Assembly (NCBI GenBank): GCA_002238865.1
Contig: MPNE01000008.1
Location: 96,655-160,654 of the forward strand
Length of the DNA: 64,000 nucleotides
Direction: 5' to 3'
Source: Gemmatimonadetes bacterium bin94
Lineage (GTDB): Bacteria > Gemmatimonadota > Gemmatimonadetes > Longimicrobiales > Gaopeijiaceae
Positions 1 to 8,711 of this stretch are shown piece by piece. Every line of letters begins with the position of its first letter. Position 1 is the stretch's first letter. Position numbers and translations under genes: made by a program. The notes under the pieces were generated by a model. The model was not told the origin of the DNA and did not search any database. It worked only from the letters and a program-made list of their open reading frames with translations.

Positions 1-657
1 GAGGACCCGTGGCCGTACCTGCGGCTCGGGTACGCCTCTTTCCTGAGCGCCTGGGCCCTGATGAACACCGGCACCCCCGAATCCGACTACGGCTACTGGT
101 ATCCCGGCCCCGAGAGCGACGGCGGCGCCGGCGGTGGCTTCGAGCCCGCCCCATACGGGGAGACCTGGCTCGACCAGCCGCATTCACGCGGGTCGTGGTA
201 CTACTCCTGTGAGATCGACCTGGGCTTCTGCGGGGGGCTCCGCTGCGCCCGCACGGTGATCGCCGACGACCCTGTCTTCGGCCGGTTCTGCTTCGGCGGC
301 GACTGGCGGGATGCGGAAGGCGGCTTCGAAGTAGTCCCGCGGGACGGCCTCCGCCGACGCTTCCACGCGATGCTGGCGGGCGCGCGCCTCCACCTTGAGA
401 CGGACGTCGACCGCTTCGCCGCGGGCAAGCCGATTTTCCTCCAGGAAGATCTCTCGTCACTCCGCTTCGAACTTGAGAGCCGGAACCCCACCGTGCACGT
501 CAACACCGTGCGTGTGGCCGGTCTCCCGGCGGGCACCTACCTCGTGCAACGCGGCGACGAAGTCATCACGTCGTTCGAGGCCGCCGACGGAGTCACGGCA
601 ATCTTCAAAGTCCCCGTGAACGGCACGACGGGATCGGGAGTGCTCACAGTGACCTGA
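1..657 (+). CDS. C-terminal part of a DUF5695-like secreted protein (5' end outside window)
   Basis: The reading frame is open from base 1, so the ATG at base 61 is probably internal and the gene starts before the window. The visible 218 residues are rich in Trp, Tyr and Gly, with a GSWYYSCEIDLGFCGGLRCAR stretch and a beta-rich C-terminal tail. This resembles the end of DUF5695 proteins, large bacterial proteins with a six-hairpin-glycosidase-like fold, but that is a family impression only. It converges with the metallopeptidase gene at 677 with about 20 bases between them. Substrate and role are unknown; the upstream part is needed to confirm the family. Confidence 0.5.
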   Translation, partial: EDPWPYLRLGYASFLSAWALMNTGTPESDYGYWYPGPESDGGAGGGFEPAPYGETWLDQPHSRGSWYYSCEIDLGFCGGLRCARTVIADDPVFGRFCFGGDWRDAEGGFEVVPRDGLRRRFHAMLAGARLHLETDVDRFAAGKPIFLQEDLSSLRFELESRNPTVHVNTVRVAGLPAGTYLVQRGDEVITSFEAADGVTAIFKVPVNGTTGSGVLTVT

Positions 658-676
658 CCGCCCACGCCAGGCCTTC

Positions 677-1480
677 TCAGCCGGCCGGACACTCCGGCCG
701 CCAGCTCGCGTCTCCCATGAATCGCTCGACGACCGCGGCGAGCGGCGGATCGTAGTCCTTCAACTCGACCCTCGTGTCCACGTGGTTGTGAACGCCCGCC
801 TGCGGATCCTGGTTCACATCAAACCACGACTGGACGCCCTCGGCCCAGTACTCCAAGCGATTGGCGGCGGCGTAGGTGTCGGACCAGAGTCCTTCGCTCA
901 AAGCGGCCTCGTACAGCTGCTGCAGTTCGTCGTGGATCGTGGGCTCGACCATGTCGATGCCAATGAGGTGCACGGCGTGCGCAAACTCGTGAACAAGGAT
1001 GCTCTCCCCCCGGTAGCGGTCGGCAACCAGGCAAAGGAGATTCTCCTCGCCGGCGGTCGTGATCGGGTTCGCGGGGGTGCCACCCAGCCCCCGGGCACGC
1101 TGGTTCCAGTCGACATCGGGGTCGTTCGCGAGATGGCTGTGTTCGGGAATGTCCGTCGTCACCTCGTCGCGCGACATGATTCCGACATACGCCCCATGTG
1201 TCACCATGGCCGCGTGCACGTCCTCCCGATGGGCCAGCATCTGCTCCACGATCTCTTTCGCGACCAGCAGTGCCCGGTCTTCGACATTCTCGGAGCTGAT
1301 CACGGGGATTCCGTTCGCGTCGACGTACTTCTTGTAGAACGGGTGGGCGCCGAAGGCATCCAGAGCCGCACGGTCGCACAACGGCGCAGTGCAGGTGGCG
1401 GGCTCTTCCGGAACCGGTTCTACGGCGTCACCGCCACACCCGATGGCGGTGGAGACAGCGAGGAGGAGAAGACAACGCAT
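677..1480 (-). CDS. HExxH zinc metallopeptidase-like lipoprotein, copy 2
   Basis: 267 residues starting at ATG 1480 behind a GAGAGG ribosome site. The N terminus is a short hydrophobic leader ending AIGC, a plausible lipobox. The sequence shows HEFAHAVH, a classic HExxH zinc site, and about 55 residues later a conserved NRLEYWAEGVQSWF block whose Glu could be the third zinc ligand. It is a paralogue of the gene immediately upstream (10-base gap, same strand), sharing KYVDANGIPVI, the HEFAHA site and the EYWAEGVQ block, so the two form an operon. An extracytoplasmic protease anchored to a membrane is inferred. No substrate can be named, and I cannot place it in a named peptidase family with confidence. 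Confidence 0.75.
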   Translation of the reverse strand: MRCLLLLAVSTAIGCGGDAVEPVPEEPATCTAPLCDRAALDAFGAHPFYKKYVDANGIPVISSENVEDRALLVAKEIVEQMLAHREDVHAAMVTHGAYVGIMSRDEVTTDIPEHSHLANDPDVDWNQRARGLGGTPANPITTAGEENLLCLVADRYRGESILVHEFAHAVHLIGIDMVEPTIHDELQQLYEAALSEGLWSDTYAAANRLEYWAEGVQSWFDVNQDPQAGVHNHVDTRVELKDYDPPLAAVVERFMGDASWRPECPAG

Positions 1481-1490
1481 CGCACGCCTC

Positions 1491-2483
1491 TCAACCGCCC
1501 GTTTGCGCCGGACACGTCACGGGTCGGATGCGTTTCCCGTGGAAGATGTCCATGGGTATGCGGTGCGTGTCGAAGACCCGGCCGATCAGCTCGCTGAGCA
1601 CAGGGTCGTAGGCCTCGAACTCATCCGGCGATTCCACCTGCACATCCCCGGCAAAACACTCCCCGTAGTTGGAGAAGAACCACCACTGGACGCCTTCCGC
1701 CCAGTACTCGTTCGCGTTCGTGGTCGCGTAGTGCCTCCGGCCGTCCTCGTACTGGTACCTGTTCGCCGCCATCGCGGCGTCGTACGCGTCGGCGATCTCC
1801 TGCGTCATTCCCGGGTCGACGTCCCGGACCGCGCGGTGGATGGCGTGGGCGAACTCGTGCACGAAGATGTGCTCCCCGAAGTACCGGGTCCCGGGATAGC
1901 CAAGCACGTTCTCCTCGGCCCCGGTCGTCGGGTTCCCGCCCAGGCCGCGCGACCGATTGGCATGATAGTCCCGGTCCGCCTGCATGATGGGCTCGTCGCG
2001 CGGCGCACCGGGGCGCTTCCGTGACCCGTACTCCGGGATGTCCATGGTCATCTCGACCTCGGCGATGATCCCGGTGCGCCAGTTCCTCGCAATCATCGAA
2101 GCGCGCAGGTCCGGCCGTGCCGCCAGCATCGTGTTGACGATGTCACGGACGACCAGCAACGCGATATCGGGCACCTTGGTCGACGCCAGCACCGGGATGC
2201 CGTTCGCGTCCACGTGTTTCTGGTAGAACGAATCGACCGCGAGTGCTTCCGGGACGGGTCCGACCGTTGCCCCCACGTAGTCGTGGATCAGCGCGACCGG
2301 CTGGCCGGTTTCCGCCACCTGCCTGGCTCGTTCCGCCCGGTTGCGTTCGGCCGCGGCCCGCGCCTCCGCCTCGGTACGTTGCCGCTGTTGGGCCAGAGCC
2401 GTACTTGTCGCGCTGCCAACCATGAAAACGGCTGCCACGCAGGCGAATGTCCATCTGTGCCGGGCTGGTATCGGTCTTTGCAC
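1491..2483 (-). CDS. HExxH zinc metallopeptidase-like secreted protein, copy 1
   Basis: I chose the GTG at 2483 because an excellent AAGGAGGGG site lies 8 bases upstream; an ATG at 2528 gives a longer, less likely N terminus. The 330-residue product begins with a cleavable signal peptide ending near STALAQQ, then an Arg/Glu/Ala-rich stretch. The catalytic region has HEFAHAIH and a later NANEYWAEGVQWWF block, matching the downstream copy. A zinc peptidase acting outside the cytoplasm is inferred. The HExxH plus EYWAEG combination recurs in poorly characterised bacterial and fungal metalloproteins. First gene of a two-gene operon. Confidence 0.75.
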   Translation of the reverse strand: MQRPIPARHRWTFACVAAVFMVGSATSTALAQQRQRTEAEARAAAERNRAERARQVAETGQPVALIHDYVGATVGPVPEALAVDSFYQKHVDANGIPVLASTKVPDIALLVVRDIVNTMLAARPDLRASMIARNWRTGIIAEVEMTMDIPEYGSRKRPGAPRDEPIMQADRDYHANRSRGLGGNPTTGAEENVLGYPGTRYFGEHIFVHEFAHAIHRAVRDVDPGMTQEIADAYDAAMAANRYQYEDGRRHYATTNANEYWAEGVQWWFFSNYGECFAGDVQVESPDEFEAYDPVLSELIGRVFDTHRIPMDIFHGKRIRPVTCPAQTGG

Positions 2484-2574
2484 GGTATCCCCTCCTTCTG
2501 GAGTATGCGGACGAGTGACTACCGCCACGGACCCCGTGCGACCCTCGGGAGCCGCGGCTTCGCCGCAGCCTGTT

Positions 2575-2590
2575 CACGATATACTATAGG
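2575..2590 (+). promoter_or_regulatory. Candidate -10 region upstream of the FG-GAP lipoprotein gene
   Basis: TATACT at about 2580-2585 sits in an AT-rich island, 51 bases before the ATG at 2636, in the divergent gap between the metallopeptidase operon and the lipoprotein gene. No convincing -35 box is visible at the usual spacing. The AT-rich core is nearly symmetrical (ATACTATA), so it could serve either direction. Confidence 0.3.
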
Positions 2591-2635
2591 TGAGGGCCAC
2601 CATCCCCGCATCGGCAAGCGACAGGAAGGGCACTT

Positions 2636-5600
2636 ATGAGCCCCATGCATTGGCCGCGTCATCCTCCTCCACTCCTCCTTCTGCTCGCCCTGACCCTGGG
2701 CGGATGCCGCTCAACGGAACAGGACGAAGCAGTTCGCGAGTCCGAGCCGCTTTTCACCCTCATGCCCTCGTCAAGCACGGGTATCACCTTCGCCAATCGG
2801 TTGCCCGAGACCGCGGCGAGAAACGGCCTGGCCTACCAGTACTACTACAACGGCGCCGGGGTCGCCGTGGGCGACGTGAACGGTGACGACCTGCCCGACC
2901 TGTATTTCACGGCAAACATCGGTCCGAACCGGCTGTATCTGAACCGGGGCGGGCTGCGTTTCGAGGACGTGACGGACCGCGCCGGGGTCGCGGGCCCAAG
3001 CGACGGATGGGCCACCGGTGCAACGCTTGTCGACATCAACGCGGACGGACGGCTCGACATCCATGTCAGCCAATCGGGACCGTTCGGCGAGGACGACCTG
3101 CGGCGCAACGTACTGTACATCAACCGGCCAGGGGAGGACGGCATTCCCGCCTTCACGGACGAGGCCGCCGCCTACGGTCTCGACGACCCGGCGTACTCCA
3201 CGCAAGCGGCGTTCTTCGACAGCGATGGCGACGGCGACCTGGACATGTACCTCATGAACCACGGGATCCCCGCGTACCGCACGCTGTTCCAGCTCGGTAC
3301 CGGTCGCTCGCCTCTCGAGGTCGACAAGCTGTACCGTAACGATGGGGGACGCTTCGTCGACGTGTCTTCGGAAGTGGGGCTCATCGACTCGAACCTCGGC
3401 TTCGGTCTCGGCCTGAGCGTGGGCGACCTGAACAATGACGGCCTGCCCGACATCCATGTCGCCAACGACTATTCCGGCGCCGACTATCTGTACCTTGCCC
3501 GCGCGGACGGCAGCTTCCGCAACGTGATCGAACGGTCCATGGGGCACATCCCGCTCTCTTCCATGGGCTCGGACATCGCCGACCTGGACGGGGACGGGTG
3601 GCTGGATCTGGCCGTAGTCGAGATGGACCTTCCGACGCACTACGGTCGCAAGACCATGGAGTTGGGCACGGAACAGGAGCGCTTCGCACTCATGGCTCGC
3701 GAGGGCCTGCACTACCAGTACATGACGAACGCCCTTCAGTGGAACCGCGGGACGCCGGACGGCCACGTGCCCGTCTTCTCCGATGTCGCACACCTCGCCG
3801 GCGTCGCCCGAACCGACTGGAGCTGGGCGACACTGCTCGCGGATCTGGACAACGATGGCCGGCAGGACATGTTCGTGACCAACGGGATGGCCGGTGTGAG
3901 CATCAACCCCGACTTCGATGCATACATGGGCCGCCGCATCGCCGAGGTCCAGGCGGCCGTGGGGAGGACCACGGAGGCGCTGATCCTCGAGCTCATCGAC
4001 AACATGCCCCGCCGCAGGGCAGCGAACTACGCCTTCCGGAACGAGGGGGATCTGGCCTTCACCGACCTGGCTGAGGAATGGGGACTGGACCAGCCGGCGT
4101 ACTCCACCGGAGCCGCGTACGCCGACCTCGACCGTGACGGCGATCTCGATCTGGTCGTGAGCAACGTGCAGGAAGAGGCGTTCGTCTACCGCAACAACAT
4201 CCGCGAGACGGACGGAGCGCACTTTTTCACAGTCCGACTCCAGGGCCCCCCGGGGAATACATTCGGCATCGGCGCACGCGTGTGGTTGACGGCCGGCAGC
4301 ACACGGCAGCTCCGTGAGATGCAGCTCACGCGTGGATACCAATCGTCCGTAGAGCCGCAGCTGCACTTCGGTCTCGGAGAACTGGCAACAGTGGACACCG
4401 TGGAGATTCGCTGGCAGGACGGATCCGTGGAGACGCGCACCGGGGTCGCGGCGGATGTCGCGCTCACGCTCGATCACGCGGGCGCACGTCCACCCAACCA
4501 ACCACCACCCGGCTCGGCTCCCCTCTTCACGGACGCCCGCACCTCGATCCGCCCCGTTCCGCGACACACGGCGAGCCTGTCCATGCTCGACGCCACGCTG
4601 GAGCCGTATCCCTCCAGACGGGAACAGGTTGCGCTGGCCGTGGGAGATATCGACGGCGACGGACTGGACGACTTCGTCTTCGGTGGCAGCCGGAGCGAGC
4701 CCTCCCTGGTGTACTTCCAGCGAGAGGACGGGACGTTCCAGAGCGTGGCCCGGCTCCCCGCGAGCGCGGCCATGTCCGAGACCACGGCCGCCGCCATCTT
4801 CGATGTGGACGGCGACGGCCTGAACGACATTTGGACGGTCGCCAGCTACGCGGCGGGCCTGGACCGGCGCGAACACCGGCATCGCCTGTTCCTCAATGCC
4901 GGGGACGGGAGCTTCCAGGCGTCACCCGAGACGGTCACCCGGCAGGCTGGGCAGGGCACGACGCTCGCGCCAGCGGACTACGACGGCGACGGCCGCATGG
5001 ACCTGTTCGTCGGTGGCCACAACGTCCCGGGCAGCGGCCCGGCGACAGGCAGTCGCCTCCTCAGGAATGAGGGACGCGCGTTCCTGGACGTAACCGCCGA
5101 GGTGGCGCCTGCGCTTGCGCGACTTGAAACGGTGACCGATGCCCTGTGGACGGACCTGGACGGAGACGGCGCGGTCGACCTGCTCATAACCGGGGAGTGG
5201 ATGCCTCCCACCCTGCTACTCAACGAAGGTGGCCGACTCCGTGACGCCACGACGGCAGCTGGCCTGGATGGCCTCACCGGTTGGTGGCAGACGTTGGCCG
5301 CGGCAGATTTCGATGGCGACGGGGACCCCGACATCGTGGCCGGCAACCTGGGACTCAACTACCCATACCGCCCGTCGGCGGATCGGCCCTTCGAGCTGTA
5401 TGTGGGGGACTTCGACCGCGACGGGGAAGATGAGACCGTGCCGGCGTACCACGAGGCCGGCATGTTGTACCCGTGGTTCGGTCGGACCCGCTTGGGGTCC
5501 ATGCTCCCCTGGGTCTCCCAGCTCTACCCCACACTCGACTCGTTCGCGCGTGCCACGCTGCCCGACATCTTGAGGCCGGAGGGGATACGGGCGGCACAGC

Positions 5601-6004
5601 GCTTCGAGATCCGCACGCTGGCCAGTACGTACCTGGAAAACACCGGAGACGGCCGGCTACTCCCTCGCCCGTTGCCGCGGGCCGCCCAGGTCTCGACAGT
5701 AGCGGGGGCAGTCCCAGCCGACTTCGATGGCGACGGCGCCATCGACCTCGTCCTTGCAGGCAACCTGCACGCCTTCGATCAGAGCGTTCCCAGGCTCGAC
5801 GGCGGCGTCGGCCTCTTCCTCCGCGGCGATGGAGCAGGCGGTTTCCATCCGGTGCCGCCGAGCAAGAGCGGGCTCTGGCTGGAGGGAGTCGTTCGCGAAC
5901 TCGCGCTGCTGCGCGTGGGGCGGGACCGTGAGCCGACTCTCCTGGCCGGCGTCGCGGGTGGCGAGGCGCTTCACGTGCGTCCGGTCAGGTCCCCGCCGTC
6001 CTGA
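2636..6004 (+). CDS. FG-GAP/VCBS-repeat lipoprotein with ASPIC/UnbV domain
   Basis: 1122 residues from ATG 2636, preceded by GGAAGGG. The leader LLLLLALTLGGC is a typical lipobox. The rest is many beta-propeller repeats with calcium-binding-like acidic loops, such as VGDVNGDDLPDLY, VDINADGRLDI and DSDGDGDLDMY. An ASPIC/UnbV-type segment lies near residues 530-600 (GIGARVWLTAG, then LHFGLGELATVDTVEIRW). A second propeller set follows from about residue 660. Proteins of this architecture (CRTAC1-like) are surface-exposed and thought to bind carbohydrate or protein; no enzyme activity is implied. It is monocistronic between a divergent and a convergent gene. Confidence 0.88.
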   Translation: MSPMHWPRHPPPLLLLLALTLGGCRSTEQDEAVRESEPLFTLMPSSSTGITFANRLPETAARNGLAYQYYYNGAGVAVGDVNGDDLPDLYFTANIGPNRLYLNRGGLRFEDVTDRAGVAGPSDGWATGATLVDINADGRLDIHVSQSGPFGEDDLRRNVLYINRPGEDGIPAFTDEAAAYGLDDPAYSTQAAFFDSDGDGDLDMYLMNHGIPAYRTLFQLGTGRSPLEVDKLYRNDGGRFVDVSSEVGLIDSNLGFGLGLSVGDLNNDGLPDIHVANDYSGADYLYLARADGSFRNVIERSMGHIPLSSMGSDIADLDGDGWLDLAVVEMDLPTHYGRKTMELGTEQERFALMAREGLHYQYMTNALQWNRGTPDGHVPVFSDVAHLAGVARTDWSWATLLADLDNDGRQDMFVTNGMAGVSINPDFDAYMGRRIAEVQAAVGRTTEALILELIDNMPRRRAANYAFRNEGDLAFTDLAEEWGLDQPAYSTGAAYADLDRDGDLDLVVSNVQEEAFVYRNNIRETDGAHFFTVRLQGPPGNTFGIGARVWLTAGSTRQLREMQLTRGYQSSVEPQLHFGLGELATVDTVEIRWQDGSVETRTGVAADVALTLDHAGARPPNQPPPGSAPLFTDARTSIRPVPRHTASLSMLDATLEPYPSRREQVALAVGDIDGDGLDDFVFGGSRSEPSLVYFQREDGTFQSVARLPASAAMSETTAAAIFDVDGDGLNDIWTVASYAAGLDRREHRHRLFLNAGDGSFQASPETVTRQAGQGTTLAPADYDGDGRMDLFVGGHNVPGSGPATGSRLLRNEGRAFLDVTAEVAPALARLETVTDALWTDLDGDGAVDLLITGEWMPPTLLLNEGGRLRDATTAAGLDGLTGWWQTLAAADFDGDGDPDIVAGNLGLNYPYRPSADRPFELYVGDFDRDGEDETVPAYHEAGMLYPWFGRTRLGSMLPWVSQLYPTLDSFARATLPDILRPEGIRAAQRFEIRTLASTYLENTGDGRLLPRPLPRAAQVSTVAGAVPADFDGDGAIDLVLAGNLHAFDQSVPRLDGGVGLFLRGDGAGGFHPVPPSKSGLWLEGVVRELALLRVGRDREPTLLAGVAGGEALHVRPVRSPPS

Positions 6005-6028
6005 CCAGCCCGTCCCTGGCCAGCCCGA

Positions 6029-6421
6029 CTACCGGGGCACGATTTCGATCACGCCTCTGGGATTCCCCATGCCGAACCGGGCACCAGCTTCCCCGGTCGG
6101 CCAGTAGCGGAGCTCGGCAACGTCCTGGACGTAGACGCTCCTGAGGTAGTCCAGGTCACCCACACGCGAGCCGTACATATACACGTTGGGACGCGCTTCG
6201 GACGAATTCGTCATGGATACGGGGCCGCGTCCGGTCAGCCACTGGGGTCTGATCAACTGCAGAGCCTCGTACACGGTGGGGCTGTTGGTTTCAGCGAGTT
6301 CGTCGCCGCTGACCACGTTCCGCGCTGATCCGGAGCCGGGAGCACCGGCCGTGGCGCAAGCCGTGACCGCGGCGACCGCAATCGCGGCGAGCCCGGCGAC
6401 GAGAAGATATCTGGTTTTCAT
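6029..6421 (-). CDS. Small TonB-receptor-plug-like lipoprotein
   Basis: 130 residues from ATG 6421 with AAGGTG 6 bases upstream. The leader ends AAVTACATAG, a lipobox. The mature part reads like a stand-alone plug domain of a TonB-dependent receptor: SPTVYEALQLIRPQWL, then PNVYMYGSRVG, and a C-terminal GNPRGVIEIVPR. Such short plug-like lipoproteins recur in Gemmatimonadota (family knowledge), and their function is unknown. It is the second gene of a pair with the lipoprotein at 6440-6925 (18-base gap). Confidence 0.65.
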   Translation of the reverse strand: MKTRYLLVAGLAAIAVAAVTACATAGAPGSGSARNVVSGDELAETNSPTVYEALQLIRPQWLTGRGPVSMTNSSEARPNVYMYGSRVGDLDYLRSVYVQDVAELRYWPTGEAGARFGMGNPRGVIEIVPR

Positions 6422-6439
6422 GGTTTCACCTTTCGGGTT

Positions 6440-6925
6440 CTAGCCGATGGGGATTCGGAGAAGCCTGAAGCCCGCAGGTGGAGGATTCTCGTCGTCAACC
6501 TCAGGGGGACGGTTCGGGTCTTCCTGGAGGAATATCTGATCCACCAGAAGCGCGAACACGGCCGCCGCTCCGACCAGAGCGGCGGCCGTGCGCTTGGCGG
6601 ACAGCCGTCTCAGGTGGATGTCGCTTACCTCGTGCCGGGGGAGGACGATGGTCTCCCGTACATCCTCGAACTGGGTGCCGGGGTAGTTCTTGCCGAGCCA
6701 CACAATCACCGTCACTGAATCCGGGGGCCGCAAGGCGACAGCCGCATCGAACTCGGTCCTGAACCGTCCCAGGTGCCGGGCCGCACGGACGGCCCCTTCG
6801 TCGGTGAGCCGAACGCGCACTTCCTCCACCTCCGGTGCAAGGGCCGCGTCGACCTCTACGTACGTCACACATGCCGTCGACGAGAGGGAGGTCCCGAGCA
6901 GCAGCGCCAAGCCCACTCCCCGCAC
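6440..6925 (-). CDS. Small lipoprotein of unknown function
   Basis: I chose the GTG at 6925 because the frame then begins with a clean leader ending LSSTAC, followed by VTYVEVDAAL; the longer frame to 7102 has an implausible basic N terminus. The 161-residue product has a beta-rich mature region (VEEVRVRLTDEGAVRAARHLG), an internal hydrophobic stretch (TAAALVGAAAVFALLVDQIF) that may span or dip into a membrane, and a Pro-rich tail. No family recognised. It precedes the plug-like lipoprotein gene in the same operon. Confidence 0.6.
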   Translation of the reverse strand: MRGVGLALLLGTSLSSTACVTYVEVDAALAPEVEEVRVRLTDEGAVRAARHLGRFRTEFDAAVALRPPDSVTVIVWLGKNYPGTQFEDVRETIVLPRHEVSDIHLRRLSAKRTAAALVGAAAVFALLVDQIFLQEDPNRPPEVDDENPPPAGFRLLRIPIG

Positions 6926-7190
6926 GATCCCGCGCCCGCCTCCGGCTCGACGGCACACCACTTCACCAAGCGCCACCGGATGGACCGGATGCCGCCCGCC
7001 GACGTTCCTCAACCTACACGAAGTCTTCTCAGCCACGCCCCCTCCACGTAAACCAGGACGACGACATTGCCGACCCGAGGTCCAGCAAGAATGCACCAGC
7101 AACCGCGCTCGCGGGGGATTCCGCGCAAGGCCAGGACCGCCGACGCCGGTCAGCGTCGCCGGTCCTGGCCGACTCGCAAAGCGGTGCGTC

Positions 7191-8681
7191 CTAGTTTCCT
7201 CCTGTCACGGCGGCCGGCGGCGACCCTCCCCACCAGACCGAGGGTCCCGTGAACAGCATCCCCTGGAGACCGGGGTCCACACCACTGGCCATCACGTTCG
7301 CGGAGTTACTGGCCAACTCCGATTCCGGCGTCCGGATCCGCACCGGGATGGATGGCAGGAAAGCATCCGGCACCGGGTCGATCTCGGGATAGCCGGTACG
7401 CCGCCAGTCGTTCCACGGCTCGATCGTCAGGTAGTTGGCAATCCACTTCTCCCTGATAATCTCCTTCAGCGGGTTGGCCATCGACGCCAGCATCGGTCGC
7501 TCGGCCAGATAGGCATCGATGTCCGCCCCATCCACACCCCACTTCTCCATGATGGCCCGGATTCCTTCCCGGTAGGGCGCGTCGGCCGCGCCGGGGCCGC
7601 TCAGGATGAGCCTCGCTTCCGCTTCGGTGAACTTCGCGTCGGCAAAGCTGGCGACGTTCAGAGGCGCGTCCTCTTCCGTGAAGAAGCGGCCGACTTCGGA
7701 TATTGTCGAGTCATCGGCAGGCCCCTCCGCGTTGTAGTGTCCGCGATACACCATCTCCCCGTTCTCCATATCCCTTATGGCCGGCTCCAACATGATCGAA
7801 ATCCTCGGGTCGTTGCGCTCCTTCAGCATGTCGACCGTCAATCCGCTTGCAGTGAAGAGCAGGCTGCGGTCGACGTACCGCCACAGCGGGTTTCGGGCAC
7901 CCGCTCCTCCCGGGTATTCGAAGACGGCGTCGTCAGCGTTGCTGCTGAAGCCTTCGCCGAGCGCGCTGAGCGCCGCTTGTGCACGTTCCTGAGGGTTTTC
8001 ACCCGGCGCGTACGCCAGGCGGAGCTGATGTCGGGCCTGGACCACACGCGCCAGCTTGACCCAGCGAGACATGTCTCCGCCAAAGAGCAGGTCGTTCGCA
8101 CCCGGGGTCCGCAGGCTCGGTTGCTTCATCGCGGCGATCGCCGCGTCCATGTCCGCGAGATTCTGCGTGTAGATGGTCGGCAGTTGGTTGTCGTAGGCCG
8201 GCGTCGGTACCGTCGCGTCGAGCGCTTCCGTGAACGGCACGGGGCCCCACAAGTCGGTCGTGTGGGCCCAGACCCATGTTGAGAGGAACTGGGCAAGTCC
8301 GAAGTAGGCGGGATCCTCGTCGGGGTCGAGTTCCTCCATCATGAGCCGGAGTTCGTTAAGCATCGTCGCGTAGTGGAAGCTCCACGCCCCGTTTGCGGAG
8401 TTGTCCTGCACCTCGTAGCGCTGGAGCTCATCGTACGAACGCGAGTCCCGGTTGTACGAGGTCTGCTGCATCCATTCCACGGTCCACTGTCCCGGGTCTC
8501 CGTAGTAGACGGTGTGCACCATGCCCGTGACGACCGCCGGGATGCGTACATCCACGCGGGCGGTCACGGGGGCGTTGGGGTCCGTATTGACGTCGAGGAA
8601 GCTATCGCAACCACCCGCAAGAACGGCCAGAAGCGCCACCGATACCGTCCGAGCCATCGTCGATTTTCCCATGTCAAACAT
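7191..8681 (-). CDS. SusD/RagB-family outer-membrane nutrient-binding lipoprotein
   Basis: 496 residues from ATG 8681, chosen over an upstream ATG at 8708 because AAAGGAG lies 7 bases before it. The leader ends VLAGGCDSFLDVNTDPNAP, a lipobox followed by the Asn/Pro-rich start typical of SusD-like family 2. Other hallmarks are WAHTTDLWGPVPFTEAL near residue 150 and a C-terminal EKWIANYLTIEPWNDWRRTG. SusD proteins cap a SusC channel and deliver oligosaccharides or peptides to it. The cognate SusC gene is directly upstream (30-base gap). Nearby genes do not identify the ligand; no glycoside hydrolase is adjacent. Confidence 0.93.
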   Translation of the reverse strand: MFDMGKSTMARTVSVALLAVLAGGCDSFLDVNTDPNAPVTARVDVRIPAVVTGMVHTVYYGDPGQWTVEWMQQTSYNRDSRSYDELQRYEVQDNSANGAWSFHYATMLNELRLMMEELDPDEDPAYFGLAQFLSTWVWAHTTDLWGPVPFTEALDATVPTPAYDNQLPTIYTQNLADMDAAIAAMKQPSLRTPGANDLLFGGDMSRWVKLARVVQARHQLRLAYAPGENPQERAQAALSALGEGFSSNADDAVFEYPGGAGARNPLWRYVDRSLLFTASGLTVDMLKERNDPRISIMLEPAIRDMENGEMVYRGHYNAEGPADDSTISEVGRFFTEEDAPLNVASFADAKFTEAEARLILSGPGAADAPYREGIRAIMEKWGVDGADIDAYLAERPMLASMANPLKEIIREKWIANYLTIEPWNDWRRTGYPEIDPVPDAFLPSIPVRIRTPESELASNSANVMASGVDPGLQGMLFTGPSVWWGGSPPAAVTGGN

Positions 8682-8711
8682 GGCTATTCTCCTTTCTCCC
8701 GATACCATTGG

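Noticed and set aside
2771..4882. A 703-codon minus-strand frame inside the FG-GAP lipoprotein gene
   Set aside because: It is the antisense of Asp/Gly-rich repeats in GC-rich DNA and has no ribosome site or protein similarity.
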